Source: Verrucomicrobia bacterium UBA3841 (GTDB lineage Bacteria > Verrucomicrobiota > Kiritimatiellia > RFP12 > UBA1067). Taken from it: a stretch of DNA of 12,822 nucleotides. Numbering within the stretch: the first letter of the stretch is position 1; each line of letters opens with the position of its first letter. The position numbers were made by a program, and so were the translations under genes. The notes under the pieces were generated by a model. It was given only the letters and a program-made list of their open reading frames with translations. It was not told the DNA's origin and did not search any database. Of this stretch, positions 6,276-11,594 are shown one piece after another. The stretch covers positions 1-12,822 of the forward strand of contig DGHT01000067.1 in NCBI GenBank assembly GCA_002392765.1. Reading direction: 5' to 3'.

Positions 6276-7373
6276 TCAGGCAATGCTTTTCAAGAGCGCC
6301 TTGAGATAACCGTTGGCGAAGAGACGGCCGAGCGTGAAGTAACCCGGAGTGCCATCGGGCGTAAGAATGCGGTCGTATGCCATCTCCGGCACATGGTCGC
6401 CGCGTACTGGAACATCAAGACCCAATTCGCGGTATGTGCGCATAAGCGCGAACTGATCGGTGTCGCCCTGGTCGTGGAAGAGCTCTGTGAAGTCCTCTTT
6501 CGTCCCTTCGACATCGCGAATGTGAATGAACGCGATTCTCTTCCCGAAGTGCCGCGCAATGTCCGGTAGGGGCACGCGTCCCGCGTGCCCGCGGTCGAGC
6601 GGGACGCTCGACCCTACCAAATTCCCCGTTCCACATCCCACATTCCCCAACATCAACTTGAAGTTCGCCTGGCAGAAGGTGACGGCGTTCGAGGGCGAGG
6701 GGTAGATGGCGTAGGCGCGGTCGTATGCCTCGATAGAGCCGAAGATCCGCGCATAGCCGCCGAGCGAGTCGAGGCACGGATCGTCGGGGTGAAGCGCCAT
6801 GCGGACGCCGCACTTCTCCGCCGTCGGCATCACCGCCTTGATGAAGTACTCGTAATTCGCCCAGACCTGGGCATGAGAAAGGCGAAGGACTTCGGACTTA
6901 GGACTTCCGACTTCAGCGCTGGAAGTCTGATGTCCGAAGTCCGAGGTCTCCTTCGTTTCCGCCAGCGAGAAATACGTCGCCTTGGCTCCGCCGCGGCCTT
7001 CGCGAACGCCCGTCCGCGACCAGCCCTTCCCGACCATGAAGTTGTAACAGAGGAGCTTTATCCCAAGTCTTCCCATCGACTCCAACAGCTCGCGGTAGTG
7101 CGACAGCGCCTCTTCCCGTTCCCCATTCCCCGTTCCCCGTTCCCCAAACTCTTTGATAAGCGTCATGTCGAACGGATCGCCTTCGAGTCCGACGACGTTC
7201 AACCCTTCAACCTTCAACCTTTCAACGATCGACCGCAAGGTCGAGAGCCGCCACGGATCGGCGAGTTCCGTCAATTCCGGGTTCACCTTTACGATGACAT
7301 CCGTTATCCCCATCTGCGGACAAAGCTTCCACAGAGGATGCGGAGTCGGTGGAACAAATTCTACTAGTTTCAT
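6276..7373 (-). CDS. uxuA: Mannonate dehydratase, UxuA family, with in-frame inserts
   Basis: Converts D-mannonate to 2-keto-3-deoxy-D-gluconate in hexuronate catabolism. The 365-aa TIM-barrel protein starts MKLVEFVPPTPHPLWKLCPQ. Family motifs in order are CYNFMVGKGWSRTG (109-122), LHPDDP (194-199), TFCQANF (232-238), AFIHIRDV (281-288), ELFHD (297-301), GDHVP (325-329) and YFTLGRLFANGYLKAL (345-360). The usual metal/catalytic His194, Cys234, His284, Asp326 and His327 are all present, so the enzyme looks intact. Three stretches do not look like the family and consist of spacer-type repeats kept in frame: about residues 76-88, 139-165 and 244-269. There is no Shine-Dalgarno sequence. A second, broken copy of the 5' half lies at 11954-12540. 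Confidence 0.9.
   Translation of the reverse strand: MKLVEFVPPTPHPLWKLCPQMGITDVIVKVNPELTELADPWRLSTLRSIVERLKVEGLNVVGLEGDPFDMTLIKEFGERGTGNGEREEALSHYRELLESMGRLGIKLLCYNFMVGKGWSRTGVREGRGGAKATYFSLAETKETSDFGHQTSSAEVGSPKSEVLRLSHAQVWANYEYFIKAVMPTAEKCGVRMALHPDDPCLDSLGGYARIFGSIEAYDRAYAIYPSPSNAVTFCQANFKLMLGNVGCGTGNLVGSSVPLDRGHAGRVPLPDIARHFGKRIAFIHIRDVEGTKEDFTELFHDQGDTDQFALMRTYRELGLDVPVRGDHVPEMAYDRILTPDGTPGYFTLGRLFANGYLKALLKSIA
6565..6618. repeat. Cloverleaf-like palindromic insert inside uxuA
   Basis: GGTAGG (6565-6570) pairs with CCTACC (6613-6618) and encloses two perfect hairpins. GGGCACGCG/CGCGTGCCC spans 6570-6590 with a 3-nt loop, and GTCGAGCG/CGCTCGAC spans 6594-6612 with a 3-nt loop. It is translated as about residues 253-269 of mannonate dehydratase, in a loop between TFCQANF and the IHIRD strand. 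Confidence 0.85.
6884..6955. repeat. GAAGTCC-word insert inside uxuA
   Basis: The stretch is built from variants of GGACTTCGGAC and GTCCGAAGTCC. These form a perfect 11-bp inverted pair at 6887-6897 and 6932-6942 around a central AGCGCT. It encodes polar, low-complexity residues about 140-163 between two conserved parts of the enzyme. Confidence 0.8.
7118..7145. repeat. GTTCCCC-word insert inside uxuA
   Basis: Four near-tandem GTTCCCC/ATTCCCC heptamers encode about residues 77-85 (ERGTGNGER). The second uxuA copy has quite different filler at this same place. Confidence 0.8.
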
Positions 7374-7384
7374 CGTTGCAAGAA

Positions 7385-7413
7385 ATTATATCAAAAATCC
7401 TCTCCGCGATAAA
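7385..7413 (-). promoter_or_regulatory. uxuA core promoter, nearly leaderless
   Basis: A perfect TATAAT (7385-7390) lies 11 nt before the ATG at 7373, and no ribosome site is present. A weak TTTATC lies at 17 nt (7408-7413). The whole segment to about 7440 is conserved in the second copy at 12552-12607, so it was duplicated together with the gene. Confidence 0.5.
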
Positions 7414-7469
7414 ACCCGCATCCGGCAACTTCTACACCAAATCAGGCAAAAGAGAAATGTCAATCGACA

Positions 7470-7486
7470 GTGGGGCTTGTCCCCAC
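7470..7486. other. GTGGGG/CCCCAC hairpin in the uxuA upstream spacer
   Basis: A 6-bp stem with a 5-nt loop lies in the spacer 7374-7575. A related GGAGTCTGTCCCC word follows near 7521, and GGGGTCTGTCCCC occurs at 11504-11516. The rest of this spacer shows no gene. There is a possible distal minus-strand promoter (TTGCAA 7599-7604, 18 nt, TATAAT 7575-7580) pointing toward uxuA. Confidence 0.45.
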
Positions 7487-7575
7487 ACGATTCCAAAACC
7501 CTTGAGAATAAAGGCTTTTATGGAGTCTGTCCCCAACTTTTTCTCTTCTCCCAGTATTTGTCTAAACACCGCACA

Positions 7576-7737
7576 TTATACAAAATTAAATCCGTAGATT
7601 GCAATAAGCAACTTCCATTTTTGGCGGCAATTTACTTCCGTATTCGGCGGCATTGCACTTCCAATTTTGGCTACTCGATATATTTCCTTGAGTGCCATCG
7701 CCGCCATGATTGTTCCGCAGAGGATTCTCATTTTCAT
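7576..7737 (-). CDS. Possible 53-aa ORF starting with an MRI element
   Basis: The ORF begins ATGAAAATGAGAATC. GGAGG lies 8 nt before the second ATG (7731), so that start is likelier. The first residues (MRILCGTIMAAMALKEIYRV) resemble a signal peptide start but lack a proper hydrophobic core after AAMAL. The C-terminal part is the translation of a 23-bp tandem repeat, ending GFNFV. It shares about 75 bp with the start of the ORF at 11594. It may be a translated mini-gene or the stub of a secreted-protein gene whose body was lost. Confidence 0.3.
   Translation of the reverse strand: MKMRILCGTIMAAMALKEIYRVAKIGSAMPPNTEVNCRQKWKLLIAIYGFNFV
7611..7675. repeat. 23-bp tandem repeat, about 2.8 units
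   Basis: Units start at 7611, 7634 and 7657 with ACTTCC, then an AT-rich stretch, then GGCGGCA. The third runs into the MRI-type long repeat. The 23-bp period is not a multiple of three, so it is unlikely to be maintained as protein sequence. Confidence 0.8.
7661..7737 (-). repeat. Long form of the MRI element, copy A
   Basis: About 75 bp is nearly identical to 11524-11596 in the same orientation, with only a handful of mismatches by eye. Both encode MR-x-x-CGTI-x-AAMALKEIYRVAKI after the start codon. The sequence upstream of this copy also resembles that upstream of the 10057 copy (GTGGTTG followed by GGAGG), so the repeat unit includes a 5' leader. Confidence 0.8.
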
Positions 7738-7791
7738 TCCCTCCACTTTTCACAAACCCCTATCGACCAACCACTTTGCTGCGTTATCCTA

Positions 7792-7825
7792 TTGTAATAC
7801 GACTGATGATATGGTATTATATCAT
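7792..7825 (+). promoter_or_regulatory. relB promoter with palindromic operator
   Basis: TTGTAA (7792-7797), a 17-nt spacer and TATTAT (7815-7820) make a good sigma-70-type promoter. A perfect 7-bp palindrome (ATGATAT...ATATCAT, 7806-7825) covers the -10 box. This is the layout expected for autorepression by a ribbon-helix-helix antitoxin. Confidence 0.65.
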
Positions 7826-7851
7826 TCAAACGCACTACAAAGGATTTTAAC

Positions 7852-8115
7852 ATGGCTACATCAACCTTACAAATACGCATAGATTCTGACCTGCGCCGCG
7901 ATGCCGATGAGTTGCTCAATCGCGCAGGGCTTGACATTTCAAGCGGAGTCAGGCTATTTCTTCGCCAAATGGTGATTCGCCGCCGCCTCCCATTTGACGT
8001 AATAACTGAGACCCCCGACCCATTCTTCTCTGAAGCGAACCAACGCGTTCTCGCCGATTCCATCCGCTCTTTTGAGCGCGGGGAGGCCAAGCGCCGCGAA
8101 TTGATAAACGCATAG
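7852..8115 (+). CDS. relB: RelB/DinJ-family antitoxin
   Basis: An 87-aa protein starting MATSTLQIRIDSDLRRDADE, the N-terminal strand-helix-helix of the ribbon-helix-helix RelB/DinJ family. The helix 2 region is AGLDISSGVRLFLRQMV and the hinge is RRRLPFDV. The acidic/basic C-terminal half (SIRSFERGEAKRRELINA) would wrap the toxin. It normally neutralises a RelE/YoeB mRNA interferase and represses its own promoter. AAGGA (7840-7844) lies 7 nt before the ATG. It is AT-richer than the metabolic genes and on the opposite strand from them, consistent with transfer. The toxin fragment begins 14 nt after the stop. Confidence 0.88.
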   Translation: MATSTLQIRIDSDLRRDADELLNRAGLDISSGVRLFLRQMVIRRRLPFDVITETPDPFFSEANQRVLADSIRSFERGEAKRRELINA

Positions 8116-8129
8116 CCGAAAGATCTGCC

Positions 8130-8303
8130 ATGATTGAGCGCAATGGAAATTCGGGAATCGGCAAGCCAGAGCCCCTTCGCAATTGGGAAGGTTGCTGGAG
8201 TCGAAGGATAAACGACACGGACAGGCTCGTTTACAAAATCATTGGAACCGACGATGCGCGCGAATTGGTGATATTCCAATGCAAAACCCACTATGAGGGG
8301 TAA
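8130..8303 (+). pseudogene. yoeB: YoeB/Txe toxin, N-terminus missing
   Basis: The ORF encodes 57 aa and matches the C-terminal two thirds of YoeB: GIGKPEPL, CWSRRINDTDRLVYKI, then LVIFQCKTHYEG. By comparison with E. coli YoeB (84 aa), the catalytic Glu (GKPEPL), Arg (WSRR) and C-terminal His-Tyr are all kept. The frame stays open back to 8076 without an ATG. Just upstream (8103-8114) it reads DKRI, as in YoeB, but the first ~18 residues and about four more are absent. No ribosome site serves the ATG at 8130. It probably arose by deletion between antitoxin and toxin and is likely inactive, though an antitoxin with an intact active-site half could still interact with it. Confidence 0.8.
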
Positions 8304-8330
8304 CCGAGGGGTCTGTTCCGCATTCCTACG

Positions 8331-8393
8331 CGCTTCCGCGCCCCCGGCAACAGCCATCACCGCCGCCAGAATTGTTCCGCACGTAATTCTCAT
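8331..8393 (-). repeat. MRI element fused to an intact signal peptide
   Basis: From ATG 8393 the minus strand reads MRITCGTILAAVMAVAGG and then AEA, a complete signal peptide with a signal-peptidase motif. After about 29 residues the frame runs antisense through yoeB, so no plausible mature protein follows. This is the best evidence that the element is the start of a secreted protein. It lies about 90 bp after the abiEii stop on the same strand and just outside the left inverted repeat. The Shine-Dalgarno sequence is weak. Confidence 0.65.
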
Positions 8394-8440
8394 TTTGATT
8401 TCTCGATAGTCGTTCCAGCCAAGTAGTCGTTGCTCGACCC

Positions 8441-8462
8441 TTGACAACCGGCGACGGAGAAA
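8441..8462 (+). repeat. Left inverted repeat flanking abiE
   Basis: A 22-bp sequence from TTGACAACC to GGCGACGGAGAAA is matched in inverted orientation at 9937-9958 with a single mismatch. It starts 23 bp beyond the abiEii stop. No target duplication is evident outside it. Confidence 0.75.
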
Positions 8463-8484
8463 ACAGCAATTTTACCGCGAACTG

Positions 8485-9315
8485 CTACGATGCGACAATC
8501 CGCTCAATCAGTTTATTTGTCCATGCCACGGCCTCGTCTACCGTCGCAAGAACGGAATCAGCGTTGCGCAATGTTGCCCGCGCTTCGTCGTAAACCCGCG
8601 CCCACGACTCACCCTTGACAAGCCGAGGCGGCCAAGACTGTTCGCGGCGATAATCAAAAAGCCGTTCACATACCGACTTTACCTCAGCAAGATCAAGCGA
8701 AGAATTCCTCTCGATCAACTGAAGATCGATCATATCGTGCGCACGGTCGCTGTCTTCGCCAGAAACAGCATGCAACTTCTGCGCAACCTGATATGGTAGC
8801 GACATAACGGGAATCGCCATTGGCTTGGGGAATCCAAGCGCGACAAACGCGGAAGCAACATCTTCGGGCAAAGTCATTTCATGCGAATCGGCATCGCCTA
8901 TCTCGTTATGGCCGATTTCGATGCGAACGGTCATCCACGACCGTCCAAGATACTGAAGCTTGATGTCATACGGCATCATCACATACGGCTTCGGAACGTT
9001 TGGCGGGGAAGGAGGATCGACCTCCACGAGTTTGCCGGTAAATCCATTCCACCCCTCCGCCAGCCGTGTGCGCAGAGCATCCAAATACTCATCGAGACTG
9101 GTTGCACGAGCAGTATCGACATCCTTCGTATAGCGCGTCACACCACCGCCATACCGAAACAGCAGCGAGCTGCCGCCCTTGACAACGCCGCCCGGCAACA
9201 TCTGCCCAACGACCAAGTCAGCCATTGCACGGGCCAAGCGGATGTCGTCCCGACCTTTCCCGCAGTAGCGTTTGATGGCCTTGCCAAGATTCGTTGCGGA
9301 ATTCGGTGTTTTCAT
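8485..9315 (-). CDS. abiEii: AbiEii-type nucleotidyltransferase toxin
   Basis: A 276-aa toxin of the type IV AbiE system. The family transfers nucleotides and causes reversible growth arrest or phage abortive infection. The DNA polymerase beta-like motif I is KGGSSLLFRYGGG followed by RYTKDVD (Ser49-50, Asp65, Asp67). Motif III-like DIKLQYL lies at 117-123 and RIEIG at 131-135. The conserved C-terminal AQKLHAVSGEDSDRAHDMID (179-198) supplies Lys180 and Asp194/Asp197. The start overlaps the antitoxin stop as ATGA (9312-9315), so translation is coupled. Length is normal for the family. The unit is flanked by inverted repeats. Confidence 0.92.
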   Translation of the reverse strand: MKTPNSATNLGKAIKRYCGKGRDDIRLARAMADLVVGQMLPGGVVKGGSSLLFRYGGGVTRYTKDVDTARATSLDEYLDALRTRLAEGWNGFTGKLVEVDPPSPPNVPKPYVMMPYDIKLQYLGRSWMTVRIEIGHNEIGDADSHEMTLPEDVASAFVALGFPKPMAIPVMSLPYQVAQKLHAVSGEDSDRAHDMIDLQLIERNSSLDLAEVKSVCERLFDYRREQSWPPRLVKGESWARVYDEARATLRNADSVLATVDEAVAWTNKLIERIVAS

Positions 9316-9842
9316 GTTGCAAACTCCCTTTCAAGCTCCTGTGCCTCTTTGTAGTCAATCAAACCACGCCGTTTCGCATCGACGACCGCCGACGTCAGCC
9401 GCTCGCGCATCAGAGACCCCTTGCACGTCTTGATTGCATCGGCAACACTCTGGCTGCGGATTCCGTTGAAGTCTTCCCTCTTTACGTTCGCCGGGCGCCG
9501 CACCAGTTCAATCCATTGCGGAACGCTCTTCCGCCGCCGCGCATCCGTGGCGACATAAACTTTCGATGGATTGACAAGCGCAAGGTTGTGCATCGCAAGA
9601 ACGCTCACGCCATAGACGATTGCCTCTTTGCCGACAAGCGCAACCGCTTCGGCATACTGGTCGTATTCGCTCGGGGTATACTGACTCAAGCGATAGACGC
9701 CACGACCGACATTCTCCAATCGACCGCTTTTGACCCATCGTGGCAGTTCAACGCTGGGATTGCAAATCCCACGTGCATCGTCCGTTGTGACAATACCATA
9801 ATTGTCCAACCCGATTTCGTTTATGGCTTCCCAATGTTTCAT
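9312..9842 (-). CDS. abiEi: AbiEi-type antitoxin/transcriptional repressor
   Basis: A 176-aa partner of AbiEii. The N-terminal ~60 residues form the winged-helix part (GIVTTDDARGICNPSVELPR, then WVKSGRLENVGRGVYRLSQY). The central part (VYGVSVLAMHNLALVNP, VYVATDARRR) and the basic C-terminal part are as in AbiEi antitoxins. In characterised systems it binds inverted repeats in its own promoter. The ATG at 9842 has no ribosome site and lies 8 nt after a TATCAT box. It is shorter than the roughly 200-aa average, but all the recognisable regions are present. Confidence 0.9.
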   Translation of the reverse strand: MKHWEAINEIGLDNYGIVTTDDARGICNPSVELPRWVKSGRLENVGRGVYRLSQYTPSEYDQYAEAVALVGKEAIVYGVSVLAMHNLALVNPSKVYVATDARRRKSVPQWIELVRRPANVKREDFNGIRSQSVADAIKTCKGSLMRERLTSAVVDAKRRGLIDYKEAQELEREFAT

Positions 9843-9850
9843 CGGTCAAT

Positions 9851-9912
9851 ATGATAACATAATTGTATGCAAATTGTCAACGACCTTTCCACGGATTGTC
9901 AATTTGCGTACA
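9851..9912 (-). promoter_or_regulatory. abiE promoter and inverted-repeat operator
   Basis: On the minus strand TTGACA (9875-9880), an 18-nt spacer and TATCAT (9851-9856) form a near-consensus promoter. Initiation would fall at about 9843-9846, so the mRNA would be leaderless or nearly so. A 17-nt inverted repeat (arms 9864-9880 and 9896-9912, core GCAAATTG, 15-nt spacer) covers the -35 and spacer. A second TTGACA sits in the distal arm. This fits cooperative AbiEi autorepression. Confidence 0.7.
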
Positions 9913-9936
9913 TTATCGTTATCAAATCGCCATTTC

Positions 9937-9958
9937 TTTCTCCGTCGCCAGTTGTCAA
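9937..9958 (-). repeat. Right inverted repeat flanking abiE
   Basis: Reverse complement of 8441-8462 with 21 of 22 positions matching. It lies about 95 bp upstream of the abiEi start, outside the operator. The two repeats enclose exactly the promoter and both abiE genes, 1,518 bp in all. Confidence 0.75.
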
Positions 9959-9964
9959 AGATCA

Positions 9965-9982
9965 TTGCGCCTCACGGCGCAA
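9965..9982. other. TTGCGCC/GGCGCAA hairpin
   Basis: A perfect 7-bp stem with a TCAC loop lies just outside the right abiE inverted repeat and after the short ORF at 10001-10057. It lacks a T-run on either strand, so it is at best a weak or factor-dependent transcription end for the DUF2235 operon. Confidence 0.45.
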
Positions 9983-10000
9983 AAGCTGTTCACTCTTCCT

Positions 10001-10057
10001 TCAGTGCCGCCCCCTTTCCTTTCCCGCCGCAAGAATTGTTCCGCAGATGATTCTCAT
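10001..10057 (-). CDS. Possible 18-aa peptide from an MRI element
   Basis: The ORF starts MRIICGTILAAGKERGRH and then stops. GGAGG (10066-10070) lies exactly 8 nt before the ATG, the strongest ribosome site of the eight element copies. It begins 29 bp after the DUF2235 stop, as a further cistron of that operon would. The signal-peptide-like start breaks off after AA. It may be a translated peptide or a truncated secreted-protein gene. Confidence 0.3.
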   Translation of the reverse strand: MRIICGTILAAGKERGRH

Positions 10058-10085
10058 TTTTGTTTCCTCCACCAACTACTGCCGA

Positions 10086-10871
10086 TCAACCACTACCTAC
10101 CCCGACTCCTCGGCAGAGGCGATGAAGTCGAAGACCGGAAAGGTCGCGGCGAACACGCTCAAATGCACCCCAAAGGTTGGACGCGAGGGAATGCGAGTCG
10201 TGAAGAACAACAGACCGCGCATCAAGCCGTTGCCTTATGTCCGCATTCCGAACCAGCAAAAGCCCTTCGCGCTTCGCCCCGGCCGCCACCCATGCAAGCG
10301 CAAGGTCGGCGACAAGATGGTTGTCGTCGTAGAGTCCGCCGACGTCGCTGTGGCTGCCGGGGAATAGCATTTCGACGACTTGGCCTTTGTCACCTTTCAG
10401 CGGGACATACTGAAAGAACTTGCGCGTCTCGTCGCGGGAAACAGCGTGACGCGCCCTTCTCACGTTGCGCGGACAATCCGCCGCGACATCGAGCCCAACT
10501 GTCGCGTCAACCGTGTCCCATAGTCCGAGATAGGCGACCGCCACGCCAAGCTTGTCGAGCCACGCCGCCAAGTGCCGCGCCAAAAGCGCTCCGCGCGAAA
10601 AGCCGAAGAGAAAAACTTTCGTCGAAACGCCGTCCTTCGGCAACGTCTCGTAGTTCGCCTCGAACCACCGCCGCGCAGAGCGAAACGTCGTCCGCCAATC
10701 CACACCCGCTATCTTCCCCGAGAGATACGATCCGAAATGCGTTCCCAAGCCAGGCTCCAAATGAAGCTTTTGCCGAGCATCATCAACGCAAAGATCGCGG
10801 AGTCGCGTAACATTCGTTATCCTGCCCGCGACGCCCTGTCCTGTTCCTTCGAAAAACATGCAGAGGTTCAC
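10086..10871 (-). CDS. DUF2235 / Tle1-like alpha/beta-hydrolase
   Basis: A 261-aa protein of the DUF2235 family, which includes type VI secretion phospholipase effectors of the Tle1 type. The N-terminal FEGTGQG (7-13) matches the family FDGTGN start. The nucleophile elbow is GFSRG with Ser92, and then GLWDTVD (116-122). A catalytic Asp probably lies in SHSDVGGLYDDN (Asp176), and a His in VVLHDSHS (His225). No signal peptide or membrane segment is seen. It is shorter than many effectors of this family but contains the whole hydrolase core. The start overlaps the upstream gene as ATGA (10868-10871). No VgrG, PAAR or other secretion gene is in the window, so delivery is unknown. Confidence 0.82.
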   Translation of the reverse strand: MNLCMFFEGTGQGVAGRITNVTRLRDLCVDDARQKLHLEPGLGTHFGSYLSGKIAGVDWRTTFRSARRWFEANYETLPKDGVSTKVFLFGFSRGALLARHLAAWLDKLGVAVAYLGLWDTVDATVGLDVAADCPRNVRRARHAVSRDETRKFFQYVPLKGDKGQVVEMLFPGSHSDVGGLYDDNHLVADLALAWVAAGAKREGLLLVRNADIRQRLDARSVVLHDSHSLASNLWGAFERVRRDLSGLRLHRLCRGVGVGSG

Positions 10872-11431
10872 GCCCGAAGGATGAGGGTTAGGGAGCCGAT
10901 GGGCTTGTTGGTTAGCGGACGGATGAGCGGAACGGTTATTTCGCGCTCTTCGCCCTCGGCGGGAAGGTCGGCGACGTCGAGGACGCCTTGCGCGATTACC
11001 TTCGGGACGTCCTTCTCGCCAATCATCGCCGCAAGCGCGTCGATTGGCGAAGAGGCGATATCAGCATAGCCCACCATCGCCTTTTCCATAAAGTCCGCGC
11101 CCATCTTCAGTGCGTACTTCGCCGTCAGGCGCAAGAACCGCCGCACCTTCTGTACGCTCACCGGCTCGGTAATCGAAACGGCAAGCCCGCAATGATCCTC
11201 GATCTCCTCGCGGAACACCACGCGCTTCGTCCACGGCTCGGCGGTGAAGTCGCACACCCCCTTCTTGAACACCATCTCCCTCGCGCCGGACTTCTTCGCC
11301 ACGCCCGTCCGCGGCCATATCAAGTCCACCTGCCCAATGTTGCGGCTCTTCAAGAGCGCCTTTTCCGGCACTCCCTTCACCTCCGCCTTCACAAGCAAGA
11401 ATTCAAGATTAAATTTTACCTTCTTGGCCAT
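10868..11431 (-). CDS. Unknown partner of the DUF2235 hydrolase
   Basis: A 187-aa protein starting MAKKVKFNLEFLLVKAEVKG. GAGGAGG (11439-11445) lies 7 nt before the ATG. Residues 1-95 alternate in a beta-strand pattern (VDLIWPRTG, REMVFKKGVCDFT, GLAVSITEPVS). A helix-rich middle follows (VRRFLRLTAKYALKMGADF), and the C-terminal strands are EITVPLIRPL and GSLTLILRA. The pattern recalls a C2-like membrane-binding sandwich with a helical insert, but this is a guess from secondary-structure reading and I do not recognise the family. Overlap with the hydrolase gene on both sides of ATGA implies matched synthesis. Possible roles are adaptor, membrane-targeting subunit or inhibitor. Confidence 0.75.
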   Translation of the reverse strand: MAKKVKFNLEFLLVKAEVKGVPEKALLKSRNIGQVDLIWPRTGVAKKSGAREMVFKKGVCDFTAEPWTKRVVFREEIEDHCGLAVSITEPVSVQKVRRFLRLTAKYALKMGADFMEKAMVGYADIASSPIDALAAMIGEKDVPKVIAQGVLDVADLPAEGEEREITVPLIRPLTNKPIGSLTLILRA

Positions 11432-11487
11432 TACGCAACCTCCTCAATTTTACGGATATCTTCATAAAACATCGCGAAATCGTTCAT
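11431..11487 (-). CDS. Possible 18-aa coupled leader peptide
   Basis: The ORF MNDFAMFYEDIRKIEEVA starts inside ATGA at the end of the 36-aa ORF. Its stop (TAA) shares its last base with the ATG of the 187-aa gene as TAATG. Its EE-V-A codons (GAGGAGGTTGCG) contain the Shine-Dalgarno sequence of that gene, so a ribosome translating it would end on the next start. The composition is protein-like. It could also be chance. Confidence 0.35.
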   Translation of the reverse strand: MNDFAMFYEDIRKIEEVA

Positions 11488-11594
11488 AAATCACCACGTC
11501 GCATGGGGTCTGTCCCCGTGTTTTCAATTTTGGCTACTCGATATATTTCCTTGAGTGCCATCGCCGCAAAGATTGTTCCGCATATGGTTCTCAT
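11484..11594 (-). CDS. Possible 36-aa ORF from an MRI element
   Basis: Starts MRTICGTIFAAMALKEIYRV, continues AKIENTGTDPMRRGDL and ends with TGA overlapping the next ATG as ATGA. GGATGG lies 8 nt before the start, the same spacing as at 7731 and 10057. The first ~75 bp is the long MRI repeat (copy B). Codons 25-30 read through a GGGGACAGACCCC word. It stands first in a chain of four overlapping ORFs that ends with the DUF2235 gene. Confidence 0.35.
   Translation of the reverse strand: MRTICGTIFAAMALKEIYRVAKIENTGTDPMRRGDL

Noticed and set aside
6255..6280. Terminator after uxuA
   Set aside because: A run of six T on the minus strand is present, but only a 4-bp stem precedes it.
7734..8447. 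Minus-strand ORF of 237 codons
   Set aside because: Apart from the signal-peptide start at 8393-8331 it is the antisense of yoeB and relB and then of the spacer. Only the start is kept as a feature.
9863..10810. Plus-strand ORF of 315 codons
   Set aside because: It mostly mirrors the DUF2235 gene and has low-complexity basic composition.
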